The notes beneath the pieces are model-generated. The model was given only the letters and a program-made list of their open reading frames with translations. It did not search any database and was not told where the DNA came from. DNA of 33,149 nucleotides, taken from the NCBI GenBank assembly GCA_019245115.1, contig JAFARZ010000425.1, forward strand, positions 1-33,149, given 5' to 3'. Every line of letters begins with the position of its first letter. Position 1 is the stretch's first letter. The DNA is from Streptosporangiaceae bacterium. Its GTDB lineage: Bacteria; Actinomycetota; Actinomycetes; Streptosporangiales; Streptosporangiaceae. The position numbers were made by a program, and so were the translations under genes. Shown piece by piece: positions 1 through 8,280 of the stretch.

Positions 1-2034
1 CGCGGGTTCCGCGGCGGCCTCGGACCCTTCTTCGGCGGTCCCGGTGGTCCCGGCGGCGGTGGCGGCGGCGGCCCGCGCCCAGGTGGCGGTGGCCGTGGCC
101 GTAGCGGCACCCAGGGTGCCTTCGGCCGTCCCGGCGGACGCCCGCGCGGCGGCGCACGGAAGTCGAAGAAGCAGCGGCGCCAGGAGTTCGACAACATGCA
201 GGCGCCGACCATCGGCGGCGTGCAGGTCCCGCGCGGTAACGGCCAGACGATCCGCCTCAGCAGGGGCGCCTCCCTGTCCGACTTCGCGGACAAGATCGGT
301 GCCAACCCGGCGAGCCTGGTGCAGGTGCTGTTCCACCTCGGCGAGATGGTGACGGCCACCCAGTCGGTGAACGACGAGACCCTCCAGCTGCTCGGGGCCG
401 AGCTCAACTACAACATTCAGGTTGTCTCGCCCGAGGAGGAGGACCGCGAGCTGCTCGAGTCCTTCGACATCGAGTTCGGTGAGGACGAGGGCGGCGACGA
501 GGCCCTCGTGGCGCGTCCGCCGGTCGTGACCGTGATGGGCCATGTCGACCACGGCAAGACCAAGCTGCTCGACGCGATCCGGCACACCAATGTGGTGGCA
601 CGCGAGGCGGGCGGCATCACCCAGCACATCGGTGCCTACCAGGTGACGACCGAGGTCGACGGAGACGAGCGAAAGATCACCTTCATCGACACCCCGGGTC
701 ACGAGGCGTTCACCGCCATGCGTGCTCGCGGCGCCGAGACCACCGACCTGGTGGTGCTCGTCGTCGCGGCGGACGACGGCGTGAAGCCGCAGACCACCGA
801 GGCGCTCAACCACGCCCAGGCGGCCGGAGTCCCGATCGTCGTCGCGGTCAACAAGATCGACAAGGAAGGTGCCGACCCGTCGCGAGTAAGGGCCCAGCTC
901 ACCGAGTACGGGCTCGTCGCCGAGGAGTTCGGCGGCCAGACCCAGTTCGTGGACGTGTCCGCGACGAAGGGCATCGGCATCGACACCCTGCTCGAGGCGG
1001 TCATCCTGACCGCGGACGCCGAACTGGATCTGCGTGCCAACCCGGACCAGGACCCGCAGGGTGTCGTGATCGAAGCCCAGCTCGACAAGGGCCGCGGCCC
1101 GGTGGCGACCATGCTTATCCAGCGTGGCACGCTGCATGTCGGCGAATCGATCGTGGCCGGTGAGGCCTACGGCCGGGTCCGGGCCATGCTCGACGAGAAC
1201 GGCGATCCGGTCGACGAGGCTCCGCCGTCCCGTCCGGTTCAGGTGCTCGGCCTCACGGCGGTCCCCGACGCGGGCGACAACTTCCTCGTGGTCGGCGACG
1301 ACCGCGTGGCCAGGCAGATCGCCGAGCGTCGCGAGGCTCGCGAACGCACAGCCCAGTTCGCCCAGCGTCCGCGCCGGGTGACCCTGGAGGACCTGGACAG
1401 CACCTTGAAGGCCGGTGAGCGCGAAGAGCTCCTGCTGATCATCAAGGGCGACGTGTCCGGTTCGGTGGAGGCGCTGGAGGACGCGCTGCTCAAGATCGAC
1501 GTGGGCGACGAGGTCAGCCTGCGGGTGATCGGCCGCGGCGTCGGTGCGATCAAGCCGGACGACGTCAACCTGGCCATCGCGTCCGACGCGGTGATCATCG
1601 GCTTCAACGTCAGGCCCGAGAGCCGGGCGCGTGAGCTGGCTCAGCGCGAGGGCGTCGACATCCGCTACTACTCGATCATCTACCAGGCGATCGAGGAGGT
1701 TGAGGCCGCGCTCAAGGGCATGCTCAAGCCCGAGTTCGAAGAGGTCCAGCTCGGCACGGCGGAGGTCCGAGAGGTCTTCCGGGTGCCGCGGGTCGGCAAC
1801 GTCGCCGGCTGCATCGTCCGCTCCGGGACGATCAACCGCAACAGCAAGGCGCGGCTGATCCGGGACGGCGTGGTGATCTCCGACAACCTGACGGTGGAGT
1901 CGCTGCGACGCTTCAAGGACGACGTGACCGAAGTGCGTGAGGGCTTCGAGTGCGGTATCGGCATCGGCTACAACGACGTCAGGGTCGAGGACACGATCGA
2001 GACGTTCGAGATGCGGGAGAAGCCCCGGACCTAG
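1..2034 (+). CDS. infB: Translation initiation factor IF-2 (5' partial)
   Basis: IF-2 is the GTPase that brings initiator fMet-tRNA to the 30S subunit and promotes 50S joining. The frame is open from the first base, so the N terminus lies outside the window. The visible part begins with a Gly/Pro/Arg-rich linker (bases 1-165), usual for actinobacterial IF-2, then a basic KSKKQRRQEF stretch and the IF-2 N-terminal domain. The G domain shows G1 GHVDHGKT (538-561), the GGITQHIG switch, DTPGHEAF, NKID and SATKG. Domains II, III and IV follow; the C-terminal part contains the typical GAIKPDDVNLA and RPESRARELAQREGVDI regions. The TAG stop is at 2032-2034. It heads an infB-DUF503-rbfA-truB-ribF run. 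An ATG at 196 is internal and is not the start. Confidence 0.97.
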   Translation, partial: RGFRGGLGPFFGGPGGPGGGGGGGPRPGGGGRGRSGTQGAFGRPGGRPRGGARKSKKQRRQEFDNMQAPTIGGVQVPRGNGQTIRLSRGASLSDFADKIGANPASLVQVLFHLGEMVTATQSVNDETLQLLGAELNYNIQVVSPEEEDRELLESFDIEFGEDEGGDEALVARPPVVTVMGHVDHGKTKLLDAIRHTNVVAREAGGITQHIGAYQVTTEVDGDERKITFIDTPGHEAFTAMRARGAETTDLVVLVVAADDGVKPQTTEALNHAQAAGVPIVVAVNKIDKEGADPSRVRAQLTEYGLVAEEFGGQTQFVDVSATKGIGIDTLLEAVILTADAELDLRANPDQDPQGVVIEAQLDKGRGPVATMLIQRGTLHVGESIVAGEAYGRVRAMLDENGDPVDEAPPSRPVQVLGLTAVPDAGDNFLVVGDDRVARQIAERREARERTAQFAQRPRRVTLEDLDSTLKAGEREELLLIIKGDVSGSVEALEDALLKIDVGDEVSLRVIGRGVGAIKPDDVNLAIASDAVIIGFNVRPESRARELAQREGVDIRYYSIIYQAIEEVEAALKGMLKPEFEEVQLGTAEVREVFRVPRVGNVAGCIVRSGTINRNSKARLIRDGVVISDNLTVESLRRFKDDVTEVREGFECGIGIGYNDVRVEDTIETFEMREKPRT

Positions 2035-2057
2035 CCCAGCGTGGTCGTAGCTCGCCC

Positions 2058-2354
2058 ATGTATTTTGGAACACTGTCGCTGGACGTGCTGCTGGGCGACG
2101 TGCGTTCGCTGAAACAAAAGCGCGCCGTCGTCCGGCCGCTCGTCGCCGCGCTGCGCCGGGCGTATCCGAGCGTGGCGGTCGCCGAGGCCGGGCATCTTGA
2201 CCTGCACCGCAGGGCCGAGATCGGCGTTGCCGTGGTCTCGGCGACCGCCGATAACGCCATTCATGTGCTAACCCAATGCGAACAGCTCGTGGCCAAGCGC
2301 CCCGAGATCGAACTGCTGTCGGCCAGGCAGCGGTTGTTCGCGGACTCTGATTGA
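2058..2354 (+). CDS. DUF503 family protein
   Basis: A 98-residue protein of the DUF503 family (YlxP-like), commonly found between infB and rbfA. It begins MYFGTLSLDVLLGDVRSLK and has the family core: a first strand and loop, the KQKRAVVRPL helix, and the DLHRRAEIGVAVVS segment, ending in a short acidic tail. The ATG at 2058 lies 23 bases after the infB stop. No good ribosome binding site is visible, so coupled translation from infB is likely. The molecular role is not established; its position suggests ribosome or translation-related work. The family assignment is firm, the function is not. Confidence 0.9.
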   Translation: MYFGTLSLDVLLGDVRSLKQKRAVVRPLVAALRRAYPSVAVAEAGHLDLHRRAEIGVAVVSATADNAIHVLTQCEQLVAKRPEIELLSARQRLFADSD

Positions 2355-2375
2355 AACAGACAGGAGTGACGGAGC

Positions 2376-2831
2376 ATGGACGCCGCCGCCCGAGCACACA
2401 AGCTCGCCGACCGGATCAGTCAGATCGTCGCCGAACTGCTGGAGCGTCGGATCAAGGATCCCCGGCTGGGTTTCGTCACCGTCACCGAGGCCAGGCTGAC
2501 CAACGACCTGCGTGAAGCGACGGTCTTCTACACGGTTTACGGTGATGAACACGAGCGGGCCGAGACCGCCGCGGCTCTGCAGAGCGCGACCGGCATCATC
2601 CGGTCCGAGGTCGGCAAGCAGATCGGGCTGCGGCACTCGCCGAGCATCGCGTTCGTGGCCGACGTCCTGCCGGACAGCGCCAAGCGGATCGAGGACCTCG
2701 TCGAGGTGGCCAAGCAGGCCGACGCCGAACTGGCCCGCAGCCGGGAGGGCGCGCAACCCGCCGGCGACCCCGACCCGTACCGCAAGCCGGCCACGATCAC
2801 CGACGATGATGACGAAGACGACGAGCCCTAG
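2376..2831 (+). CDS. rbfA: Ribosome-binding factor A
   Basis: RbfA binds the immature 30S subunit and helps the 5' end of 16S rRNA mature; it is also linked to cold adaptation. The 151-residue product starts MDAAARAHKLADRISQIVAELL, the conserved N-terminal helix, followed by the KH-like fold with IKDPRLGFVTVTEARLTNDL and a C-terminal FVADVLPDSAKRIEDLV segment. A purine-rich CAGGAGTGACGGAGC precedes the ATG. The last 30 or so residues form an acidic tail (a run of D and E) not needed for the core fold. The DNA coding for this tail also contains the start of truB, so the two genes overlap by about 26 bases and are probably translationally coupled. Confidence 0.96.
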   Translation: MDAAARAHKLADRISQIVAELLERRIKDPRLGFVTVTEARLTNDLREATVFYTVYGDEHERAETAAALQSATGIIRSEVGKQIGLRHSPSIAFVADVLPDSAKRIEDLVEVAKQADAELARSREGAQPAGDPDPYRKPATITDDDDEDDEP

Positions 2832-3693
2832 CGGCCTCGTCATCGTCGACAAGCCCGCCGGTATCACTTCGCATGACGTGGTGGCCCGGCTGCGCCGGAT
2901 CGCCGGTACCCGGAAGGTGGGCCACGCCGGCACCCTCGACCCCATGGCCACCGGCGTGCTGGTCATCGGGCTGGAGAAGGCGACGAGGCTGCTCGGCTAC
3001 CTGACCTTGACCGAGAAGGAGTACCGGGCCACCATCCGTCTGGGGCAGTCGACCACCACCGACGACGCCGAAGGGGAAGTCACTGGCGGTGCTCCTCGCC
3101 TCGTCTCCGACGACGAACTGTACGCCGCGGTCGAGGCCCTGACCGGTGAGATTCAGCAGGTCCCGCCGCACGTCAGCGCCATCAAGGTCAATGGCCAGCG
3201 CGCCTACAAGCTGACCCGGGCCGGCGCGGCCCCCGAACTGGCTGCCCGCCCCGTCACCGTCCGTGAGTTCGTCATCGAGCAGACCCGTCCAGCTGACGAT
3301 TTCCTGGACGTCGACGCCACGATCCGCTGCTCCAGCGGCACCTACATCCGCTCCCTGGCGCGCGATCTCGGCACCGCCCTCGGCACCGGCGGGCATCTGA
3401 CCGCCCTCCGCCGTACCAAGGTAGGCCCGTACGCGGAGGCTGACGCCCGCTCTCTGGACATTTTGAACGAACGGTTGGTGGTTCAACCTCTGGCCACCGC
3501 CGCCGCCCAGAACTTCCCGCGTCGCGATCTGACCGAGGACCAGGCCCGCGTGCTCGCCCACGGCGGCCGCCTTCCCGTCGTCGGCGCCCAGGGGACGGTT
3601 GCCGCGTTCGCTCCGGACGGCACGCTGGTCGCTCTGATCGCCGAAGAGGAGTCCCGCGCCCGTCCGCTGGTGGTCTTCGCCTTACTCTTATGA
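2806..3693 (+). CDS. truB: tRNA pseudouridine(55) synthase TruB
   Basis: TruB makes pseudouridine 55 in the T loop of tRNAs. The product is 295 residues. It begins MMTKTTSPSGLVIVDKPAGI, containing the family's KPxGxTSHDVV motif. The catalytic motif GTLDPMATGVLVIG holds the nucleophilic Asp. RCSSGTYIRSLARDLG and the C-terminal PUA-like region follow. Two adjacent ATG codons (2806, 2809) are possible starts; both lie inside the 3' end of rbfA and neither has a clear ribosome binding site, which fits coupling to rbfA. The same frame is open far upstream within rbfA, but that extension is antisense-like, low-complexity protein and is not part of TruB. Confidence 0.95.
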   Translation: MMTKTTSPSGLVIVDKPAGITSHDVVARLRRIAGTRKVGHAGTLDPMATGVLVIGLEKATRLLGYLTLTEKEYRATIRLGQSTTTDDAEGEVTGGAPRLVSDDELYAAVEALTGEIQQVPPHVSAIKVNGQRAYKLTRAGAAPELAARPVTVREFVIEQTRPADDFLDVDATIRCSSGTYIRSLARDLGTALGTGGHLTALRRTKVGPYAEADARSLDILNERLVVQPLATAAAQNFPRRDLTEDQARVLAHGGRLPVVGAQGTVAAFAPDGTLVALIAEEESRARPLVVFALLL

Positions 3694-3721
3694 GTCGGGA
3701 CGCCTAAACCGAGGGAGGATC

Positions 3722-4669
3722 GTGTACCGCTGGAACGGCCTGGACGACGTGCCGTCCGACTGGGGGCAGTGCGTCGCGACCATTGGCGTTTTCGACGGCG
3801 TACACCGCGGCCACCAGCGCATAATCGCGCGGGCCGCGGAGATCGCTTCCGAGCGGGGCTTGCCCGTGGTGGTCGTCACGTTCGAACCGCACCCTGACGA
3901 GGTGGTCCGGCCCGGCTCCCATCCGCCGCTGCTCACCACGGTACGCCGCCTCGGTGAGCTTTTCGCCGGCCGGGGGGTCGACGCACTGCTCGTTCTCCCA
4001 TTTGACCTTGAATTTTCCAGGCTGAGCCCGGACGAGTTCGTGCGCGTCGTGCTGTCGGAGAGGTTGCACGCGGCCGCGGTCGTGGTGGGGGAGAACTTCC
4101 GGTTCGGCCACAAGGCGGTCGGCGACGTGGCGCTGCTCGGCAAGCTCGGCGAGAAGTATGACTTCACCGCGGAGGGCGTGCCGCTACAGGCCGCTAACGG
4201 CGTCACGATCAGTTCCAGTTTCATCAGGGAGCGGCTGGCCGCCGGGGATGTCCGCGGCGCGGCGCTGGCTCTGGGCCGCCCGCACCGGGTGGAGGGGGTG
4301 GTGGTCCGCGGCCATCAGCGTGGCCGGGCCCTGGGGTTCCCGACCGCCAACCTGGAAAGCCCGCCGCACATGGCGATACCCGCCGATGGCGTGTACGCCG
4401 GCTGGCTGCTGACGCTGGGCCTGGATGGCGCGGAGACCGATAGGTGGCCCGCCGCGATCTCGGTTGGCACCAACCCGACGTTCGGTGGCGAGGACCGTTC
4501 GGTGGAGGCGTACGCACTGGATCGCGACGATCTTGACCTGTACGGCGTCCATGCCGCGATCGAATTCACCGACCGGCTCCGCGGCACCGTCCGTTTCGAC
4601 TCTGTGGAGGCGCTGATCGAGCAGATGCGCACCGACGTCGAGCAGGTGCGCGTTCTGATGATTCGCTGA
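3722..4669 (+). CDS. ribF: Bifunctional riboflavin kinase / FAD synthetase
   Basis: RibF converts riboflavin to FMN and then to FAD. The 315-residue protein has an N-terminal nucleotidyltransferase domain with GVFDGVHRGHQ (about residues 23-33) and SSSFIRERLAAGDV. The C-terminal riboflavin kinase domain has GRALGFPTANL and SVGTNPTFGGEDRSVEAY. The GTG at 3722 is chosen because GAGGGAGGATC lies directly before it. It sits 28 bases after truB, completing the translation block. In many actinomycetes rpsO and pnp come next; here they are absent and a redox membrane unit follows. Confidence 0.96.
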   Translation: MYRWNGLDDVPSDWGQCVATIGVFDGVHRGHQRIIARAAEIASERGLPVVVVTFEPHPDEVVRPGSHPPLLTTVRRLGELFAGRGVDALLVLPFDLEFSRLSPDEFVRVVLSERLHAAAVVVGENFRFGHKAVGDVALLGKLGEKYDFTAEGVPLQAANGVTISSSFIRERLAAGDVRGAALALGRPHRVEGVVVRGHQRGRALGFPTANLESPPHMAIPADGVYAGWLLTLGLDGAETDRWPAAISVGTNPTFGGEDRSVEAYALDRDDLDLYGVHAAIEFTDRLRGTVRFDSVEALIEQMRTDVEQVRVLMIR

Positions 4670-4670
4670 G

Positions 4671-4690
4671 AAAACCCTTCACGTGGTTTT
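4671..4690 (+). terminator. Possible weak hairpin after ribF
   Basis: AAAACC (4671-4676) and GGTTTT (4685-4690) form a six-pair stem with an eight-base loop immediately after the ribF stop, and the right arm ends in four T. It is AT-rich and short, so termination would be weak. It marks the border between the translation block and the next unit. Confidence 0.25.
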
Positions 4691-4716
4691 AAGGTTCTAC
4701 CTCTACCTTGCCGTCC

Positions 4717-5286
4717 GTGGAAGGCAACGCCCGTCTCACCGCCGCGAACGCCGCGGTGCTCTTGGTCGTCCTGGCGGCCGAAGGTTTCACGCTGCTCGGT
4801 GTCCGGCAGATGCTCACGCCGCACGTGTTCATCGGCATGGTGCTGATCCCGCCGGTGCTGCTGAAAGTGGGCAGTACCTGCTGGCGGTTCGCGCGTTACT
4901 ACGGCGGTGCGCCCGCCTACCGGCGTAAGGGACCGCCTCCGGTGGTGCTGCGGCTGCTCGGTCCGGTCGTCGTGGTCCTTACCGTTGTCCTCCTGGCCAG
5001 TGGTGTCGCGCTATTGTTCGTTCGTGGGTCAGACCTGTCGCTGCTGCTCAAGGCACACAAGGCCAGCTTCGTCCTGTGGTTCGGCGCCATGACCATCCAT
5101 GTGCTCGGCCACCTGGTGGAGGTGGCCAGGCTCGCGCCGCGGGACTGGTTGCGGCACGCTCGCCGCGATGTCGGCGGAGCGGGGACCCGCCAATGGCTGA
5201 TCGCCGCCAGCCTCGCCATCGGAGCGCTGCTCGGTGTCCTGACGCTCAGCCGGATCGGGCCCTGGCTTGTGGTGGGCGGCCAATGA
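4717..5286 (+). CDS. b561-like/DUF4405-type integral membrane protein
   Basis: A membrane protein of about 189 residues with five hydrophobic segments. Several histidines lie in or next to helices: TPHVFIGMVL, LKAHKASFVLW and TIHVLGHLVEV. This resembles cytochrome b561/DUF4405-like proteins that bind heme b within the membrane, so electron transfer is the likely role (inference from histidine placement). The GTG at 4717 is preferred; a TTG at 4708 in the same frame is an alternative, and neither has a clear ribosome binding site. Its TGA overlaps the ATG of the DoxX-Rieske gene (ATGA), so the two are probably made together and may form one redox complex. A purely structural membrane role cannot be excluded. 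Confidence 0.7.
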   Translation: MEGNARLTAANAAVLLVVLAAEGFTLLGVRQMLTPHVFIGMVLIPPVLLKVGSTCWRFARYYGGAPAYRRKGPPPVVLRLLGPVVVVLTVVLLASGVALLFVRGSDLSLLLKAHKASFVLWFGAMTIHVLGHLVEVARLAPRDWLRHARRDVGGAGTRQWLIAASLAIGALLGVLTLSRIGPWLVVGGQ

Positions 5287-6419
5287 GCCGGTCGCGTTCG
5301 CAGCGCGGGCCTTCGCGGGCGCCCGCGCCCCCGCCGCCTCCACCCGAGCCGCCCCCTGGTTCACTGAGCCCTGAGGTGCTGAGCCGGGCGCTACTTCCGT
5401 TGCGGGCCTTCCTCGGCTTCACGTTCTGCTTCGCCGGGCTTCAGAAGCTGGCCAATCCCGGGTTCTTCCAGGCCAGTAATCCCGGGTCGATCCAGGCGCA
5501 GCTGGCCGGCTCGGTACGGCGCAGCCCCATTCACCCGTTGATCTCGCCGCTTACGCACGTGGCGGTCCTGCTCGGCTTGGTGATCGCGATCGCTGAGCTC
5601 GCCATCGGACTCGGCACTCTGCTCGGGCTGTGGCAGCGGCTGGCCGCCGTCGGCGGCGTCGCACTGTCGCTGATGCTGTTCCTGACAGTCAGCTTCCATT
5701 CTTCGCCGTACTACACCGGCGCGGACATCGTGTTCGTGTTCGCCTGGACGCCGCTGCTGCTGGCGGGCGCCGGTCCGCTTCTGTCCGCCGACGCGATGAT
5801 CGAGGCCCGGGCACGGACGCCTCGTGGCGGGCGGCCGTCGAAGCGGTTGAGCCCCGAGGAAGCCAGCCGCCGGGAGGTGGTGCTGAAGGGGACTGCGACG
5901 GCCGTGGCGGCCGTCGCGGGCCTGGTCCTGGGCGGTGTGGTGGCCGGCCTGGGCCGGCTGGCCGGCGGTACGAAGAACAGCTCCGTGACAGCGCCGCTGC
6001 CGGAGGCTCAGGCCAATTCAACGCTGTCGTCGTCCCCGGCTCAGTCAGCGTCCGCACCCAAGGTGTCGCCGAGCGCCAGCGGTTCCAGTGGGTCCGGCGG
6101 CGGTCATCCGGCTGGCACAGCGATCGGGGCCGCCAAGGATGTGCCGGTCGGCGGCGCCGCGTCGTTCACCGCTCCCGGTACCGGGGACCCGTCGATCGTG
6201 ATCCACGCCACGGCCGGGAAGTTCGTGGCCTTCGACGCGGTGTGCCCGCACGCCGGCTGCACGGTCCAGTACGACCAGTCCCAAGCTCTCATCGTCTGCC
6301 CGTGTCACGGTTCGCAGTTCAACGCCGCCACTGGCGCGGTCGAGGTCGGCCCGGCCGCCACCGGCCTCACCGCCATCAAGGTCACCGAAGGCAACGACGG
6401 CCAGCTCTACGCCACCTGA
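5283..6419 (+). CDS. DoxX-Rieske [2Fe-2S] fusion membrane protein
   Basis: A 378-residue fusion. Residues 1-30 are a Pro-rich cytoplasmic leader. Residues about 35-165 form a four-helix DoxX/DoxD-like membrane domain (AFLGFTFCFAGLQKLANPG). Residues 196-227 hold SRREVVLKG followed by a hydrophobic helix, which looks like an internal twin-arginine signal. A Ser/Ala/Gly linker (about 230-275) leads to a Rieske domain with C321-P-H323 and C339-P-C-H342 as cluster ligands and C326/C341 as the likely disulfide pair. The fold predicts an outward-facing Rieske domain tethered to a quinone-linked membrane domain. DoxX relatives take part in thiosulfate:quinone oxidoreduction; the substrate here is unknown. 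It starts at the ATGA overlap with the b561-like gene. Confidence 0.85.
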   Translation: MSRSRSQRGPSRAPAPPPPPPEPPPGSLSPEVLSRALLPLRAFLGFTFCFAGLQKLANPGFFQASNPGSIQAQLAGSVRRSPIHPLISPLTHVAVLLGLVIAIAELAIGLGTLLGLWQRLAAVGGVALSLMLFLTVSFHSSPYYTGADIVFVFAWTPLLLAGAGPLLSADAMIEARARTPRGGRPSKRLSPEEASRREVVLKGTATAVAAVAGLVLGGVVAGLGRLAGGTKNSSVTAPLPEAQANSTLSSSPAQSASAPKVSPSASGSSGSGGGHPAGTAIGAAKDVPVGGAASFTAPGTGDPSIVIHATAGKFVAFDAVCPHAGCTVQYDQSQALIVCPCHGSQFNAATGAVEVGPAATGLTAIKVTEGNDGQLYAT

Positions 6420-6421
6420 CT

Positions 6422-6445
6422 CCGGCCTGTTCCGTTACCGGCCGG
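6422..6445. terminator. Possible bidirectional terminator between convergent genes
   Basis: CCGGCC (6422-6427) and GGCCGG (6440-6445) form a six-pair GC stem with a 12-base loop in the tiny space between the DoxX-Rieske stop and the mutase stop, running into the mutase's last codons. There is no T run. It is the only terminator-like structure between these convergent genes. Confidence 0.3.
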
Positions 6446-8207
6446 CCAGGATGGACTCGAGCGTGGCCCGCAGCGGAGCGAGCCGCGACGTGGCGGCCTG
6501 GCGCGCCGCGGCCAGCGGCCGCCCGTCGGGCGGTTCAACTACCTCGAGGTAGCACTTGATCTTCGGTTCGGTCCCGCTCGGTCTGAGCACCACCCGGTCC
6601 CCCTCGATATGGAAGACCAGCACATCGGCTGGCGGCAGCCCCGCGCCCCCGCGGCCCCCAGTCCCTGCGGCCCTCTGGCTGAGGTCGGCCATACTCGTGA
6701 CAGGCCGGCCGCCAAGGTCGGCCGGCGGGGCCGACCTGAGTTCGGTCATGACCTTCGCCGGTTCGGCGGTCCGCAGCGTTACCTGGGACGTCAGATGCAC
6801 CCCGTGTACCGCCTCCAGATCGTCGTACAGGTCCAGCAGCGAGCTGCCCGCGGCCTTGGCCTCGCCAGCCAGCCGGAGCGCCGCCAGCGCCGCGCTCATG
6901 CCGTCCTTGTCCCGCACCACATCGCCCACCGCATAGCCGAGCGCCTCCTCATAGCCGAAGACGAATCGCGTTCCGGGCATGCTGTCGGCGGCTCGGGCGA
7001 TCCACTTGAACCCGGTCAGGGTCTCCGCGTACCGCACGCCCTCGGCGGCGGCGATCGCGCCGAGCATGGTGGCGGAGACGATCGTGGTCGCCGCCAGCCT
7101 TGCCCCTTGCTCGCCGGCGGTCCAGCGCAGCCGGGCCGCGCCGAGCAGCGCACCGAGCTGGTCCCCGGTGAGTCCCTGCCAGCCGCCGGGGACCGGGACA
7201 GCGACCGCGAGCCTGTCCCCGTCGGGGTCGTTGGCCAGGATCAGGTCCGCGCTCAGCCGCCGGGCGTCGGCCAGCGCGAGGTCAAGCGCGCCTGGCTCTT
7301 CCGGGTTGGGGAATGCCACGGTGGGGAAGTCCGGATCCGGCTCCGCCTGCGCGGCCACCACGTGCGGCGCCGCGAAACCGGCACGCGCGATGGCCCGCAG
7401 CATGAGCTTCCCGGCCACCCCGTGCATCGGCGTGTAGACGACACTTAGCTCGGCGGGAGTCTCCTTGCCGCCGACTTCGCCGATGATCGCGTCGAGGTAG
7501 GCATCCGCCACCTCGTCGCCGTGCCGGGTGATCAGCGGGCTGCCCGCGTCCGCTACGGGTATCTCGGGCAGCGGTCCAAGCTCTCCGATCCGCGTCTCGA
7601 TCTCGCGGTCGATGGGCGGAATCACTTGCGCGCCGTCCCTGAGGTACAGCTTGTACCCGTTGTCGGCGGGCGGATTGTGACTAGCGGTGATCATGATGCC
7701 GGCCGACGCGGCCAGGTGCCGGACGGCGAACGCCAGCAGGGGAGTGGGACACGGCAGCGGCAGCACATGAACCGCGATCCCCGACCCCGCCAGCACCCGC
7801 GCCGCCTCATCCGCGAACTCCGCCGACCGATGCCGCGCGTCGCACCCCACCACCACGCCGCCCCCCGCCGCGCTGCCGCTCCCCGCCGCGCTGCCGCTCC
7901 CCGCCGTGCCGCCGATTCCGGCCGTGCTGCCGCTCCCCGCGGTGCTGGTGTCGCGCAGCCAGCCGGCGACGGCGGCCGTAGCGGCCCGGACGACCGCGCG
8001 GTTCATCCGATTGGGCCCGGCGGCGACGGCGCCCCGCAGCCCCGCCGTCCCGAACGTCAGCCGTCCAGCGAACCGATCGCGCAGTTCGGCTTCGTCCCCG
8101 GCATCGAGCAGCGCCCACAGCTCAGCCCGGTCGCGCGGATCGGGATCACCCGCTATCCACGCCTCGACCGCGCCTCGAAGCTCATCCTCAATCGTCACTA
8201 TCGTCAC
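6435..8207 (-). CDS. Phosphosugar mutase (PGM2/PgcA-type; possible phosphopentomutase)
   Basis: An alpha-D-phosphohexomutase-superfamily enzyme of 590 residues. It shows FGTAGLRG near the N terminus, the phosphoserine motif TASHNPPADNGYK (S176), the metal-binding DPDGDR (D327, D329, D331), the specificity region GYEEALGYAVGD, and RPSGTEPKIKCYLEV at the C terminus. NGYK after the catalytic serine and the length near 550-590 fit the PGM2/PgcA branch rather than short phosphomannomutases. Human PGM2 acts mainly as a phosphopentomutase, so next to nucleoside-salvage genes this protein may convert (deoxy)ribose-1-phosphate (inference). Residues about 88-114 are a Gly/Ser/Ala repeat coded by a near-18-bp tandem repeat. 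The GTG at 8207 is used; a second GTG three codons in is possible. Confidence 0.88.
   Translation of the reverse strand: MTIVTIEDELRGAVEAWIAGDPDPRDRAELWALLDAGDEAELRDRFAGRLTFGTAGLRGAVAAGPNRMNRAVVRAATAAVAGWLRDTSTAGSGSTAGIGGTAGSGSAAGSGSAAGGGVVVGCDARHRSAEFADEAARVLAGSGIAVHVLPLPCPTPLLAFAVRHLAASAGIMITASHNPPADNGYKLYLRDGAQVIPPIDREIETRIGELGPLPEIPVADAGSPLITRHGDEVADAYLDAIIGEVGGKETPAELSVVYTPMHGVAGKLMLRAIARAGFAAPHVVAAQAEPDPDFPTVAFPNPEEPGALDLALADARRLSADLILANDPDGDRLAVAVPVPGGWQGLTGDQLGALLGAARLRWTAGEQGARLAATTIVSATMLGAIAAAEGVRYAETLTGFKWIARAADSMPGTRFVFGYEEALGYAVGDVVRDKDGMSAALAALRLAGEAKAAGSSLLDLYDDLEAVHGVHLTSQVTLRTAEPAKVMTELRSAPPADLGGRPVTSMADLSQRAAGTGGRGGAGLPPADVLVFHIEGDRVVLRPSGTEPKIKCYLEVVEPPDGRPLAAARQAATSRLAPLRATLESILAGR
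7867..7945 (-). repeat. In-frame minisatellite in the mutase gene
   Basis: Near-18-base units (GCCGCGCTGCCGCTCCCC on the + strand) code for repeated GSGSAA/GSGSTA six-residue blocks between the N-terminal strand region and the GGGVVVGCDARH segment. The frame is kept. It looks like a length-variable surface loop. Confidence 0.75.
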
Positions 8208-8280
8208 TCATCTCACTCGATGCCCGCCAGCCGCGGGCCATCGCAGACGCGCGCCGACTCCTTGTCCGTTTTGCCTTAAA

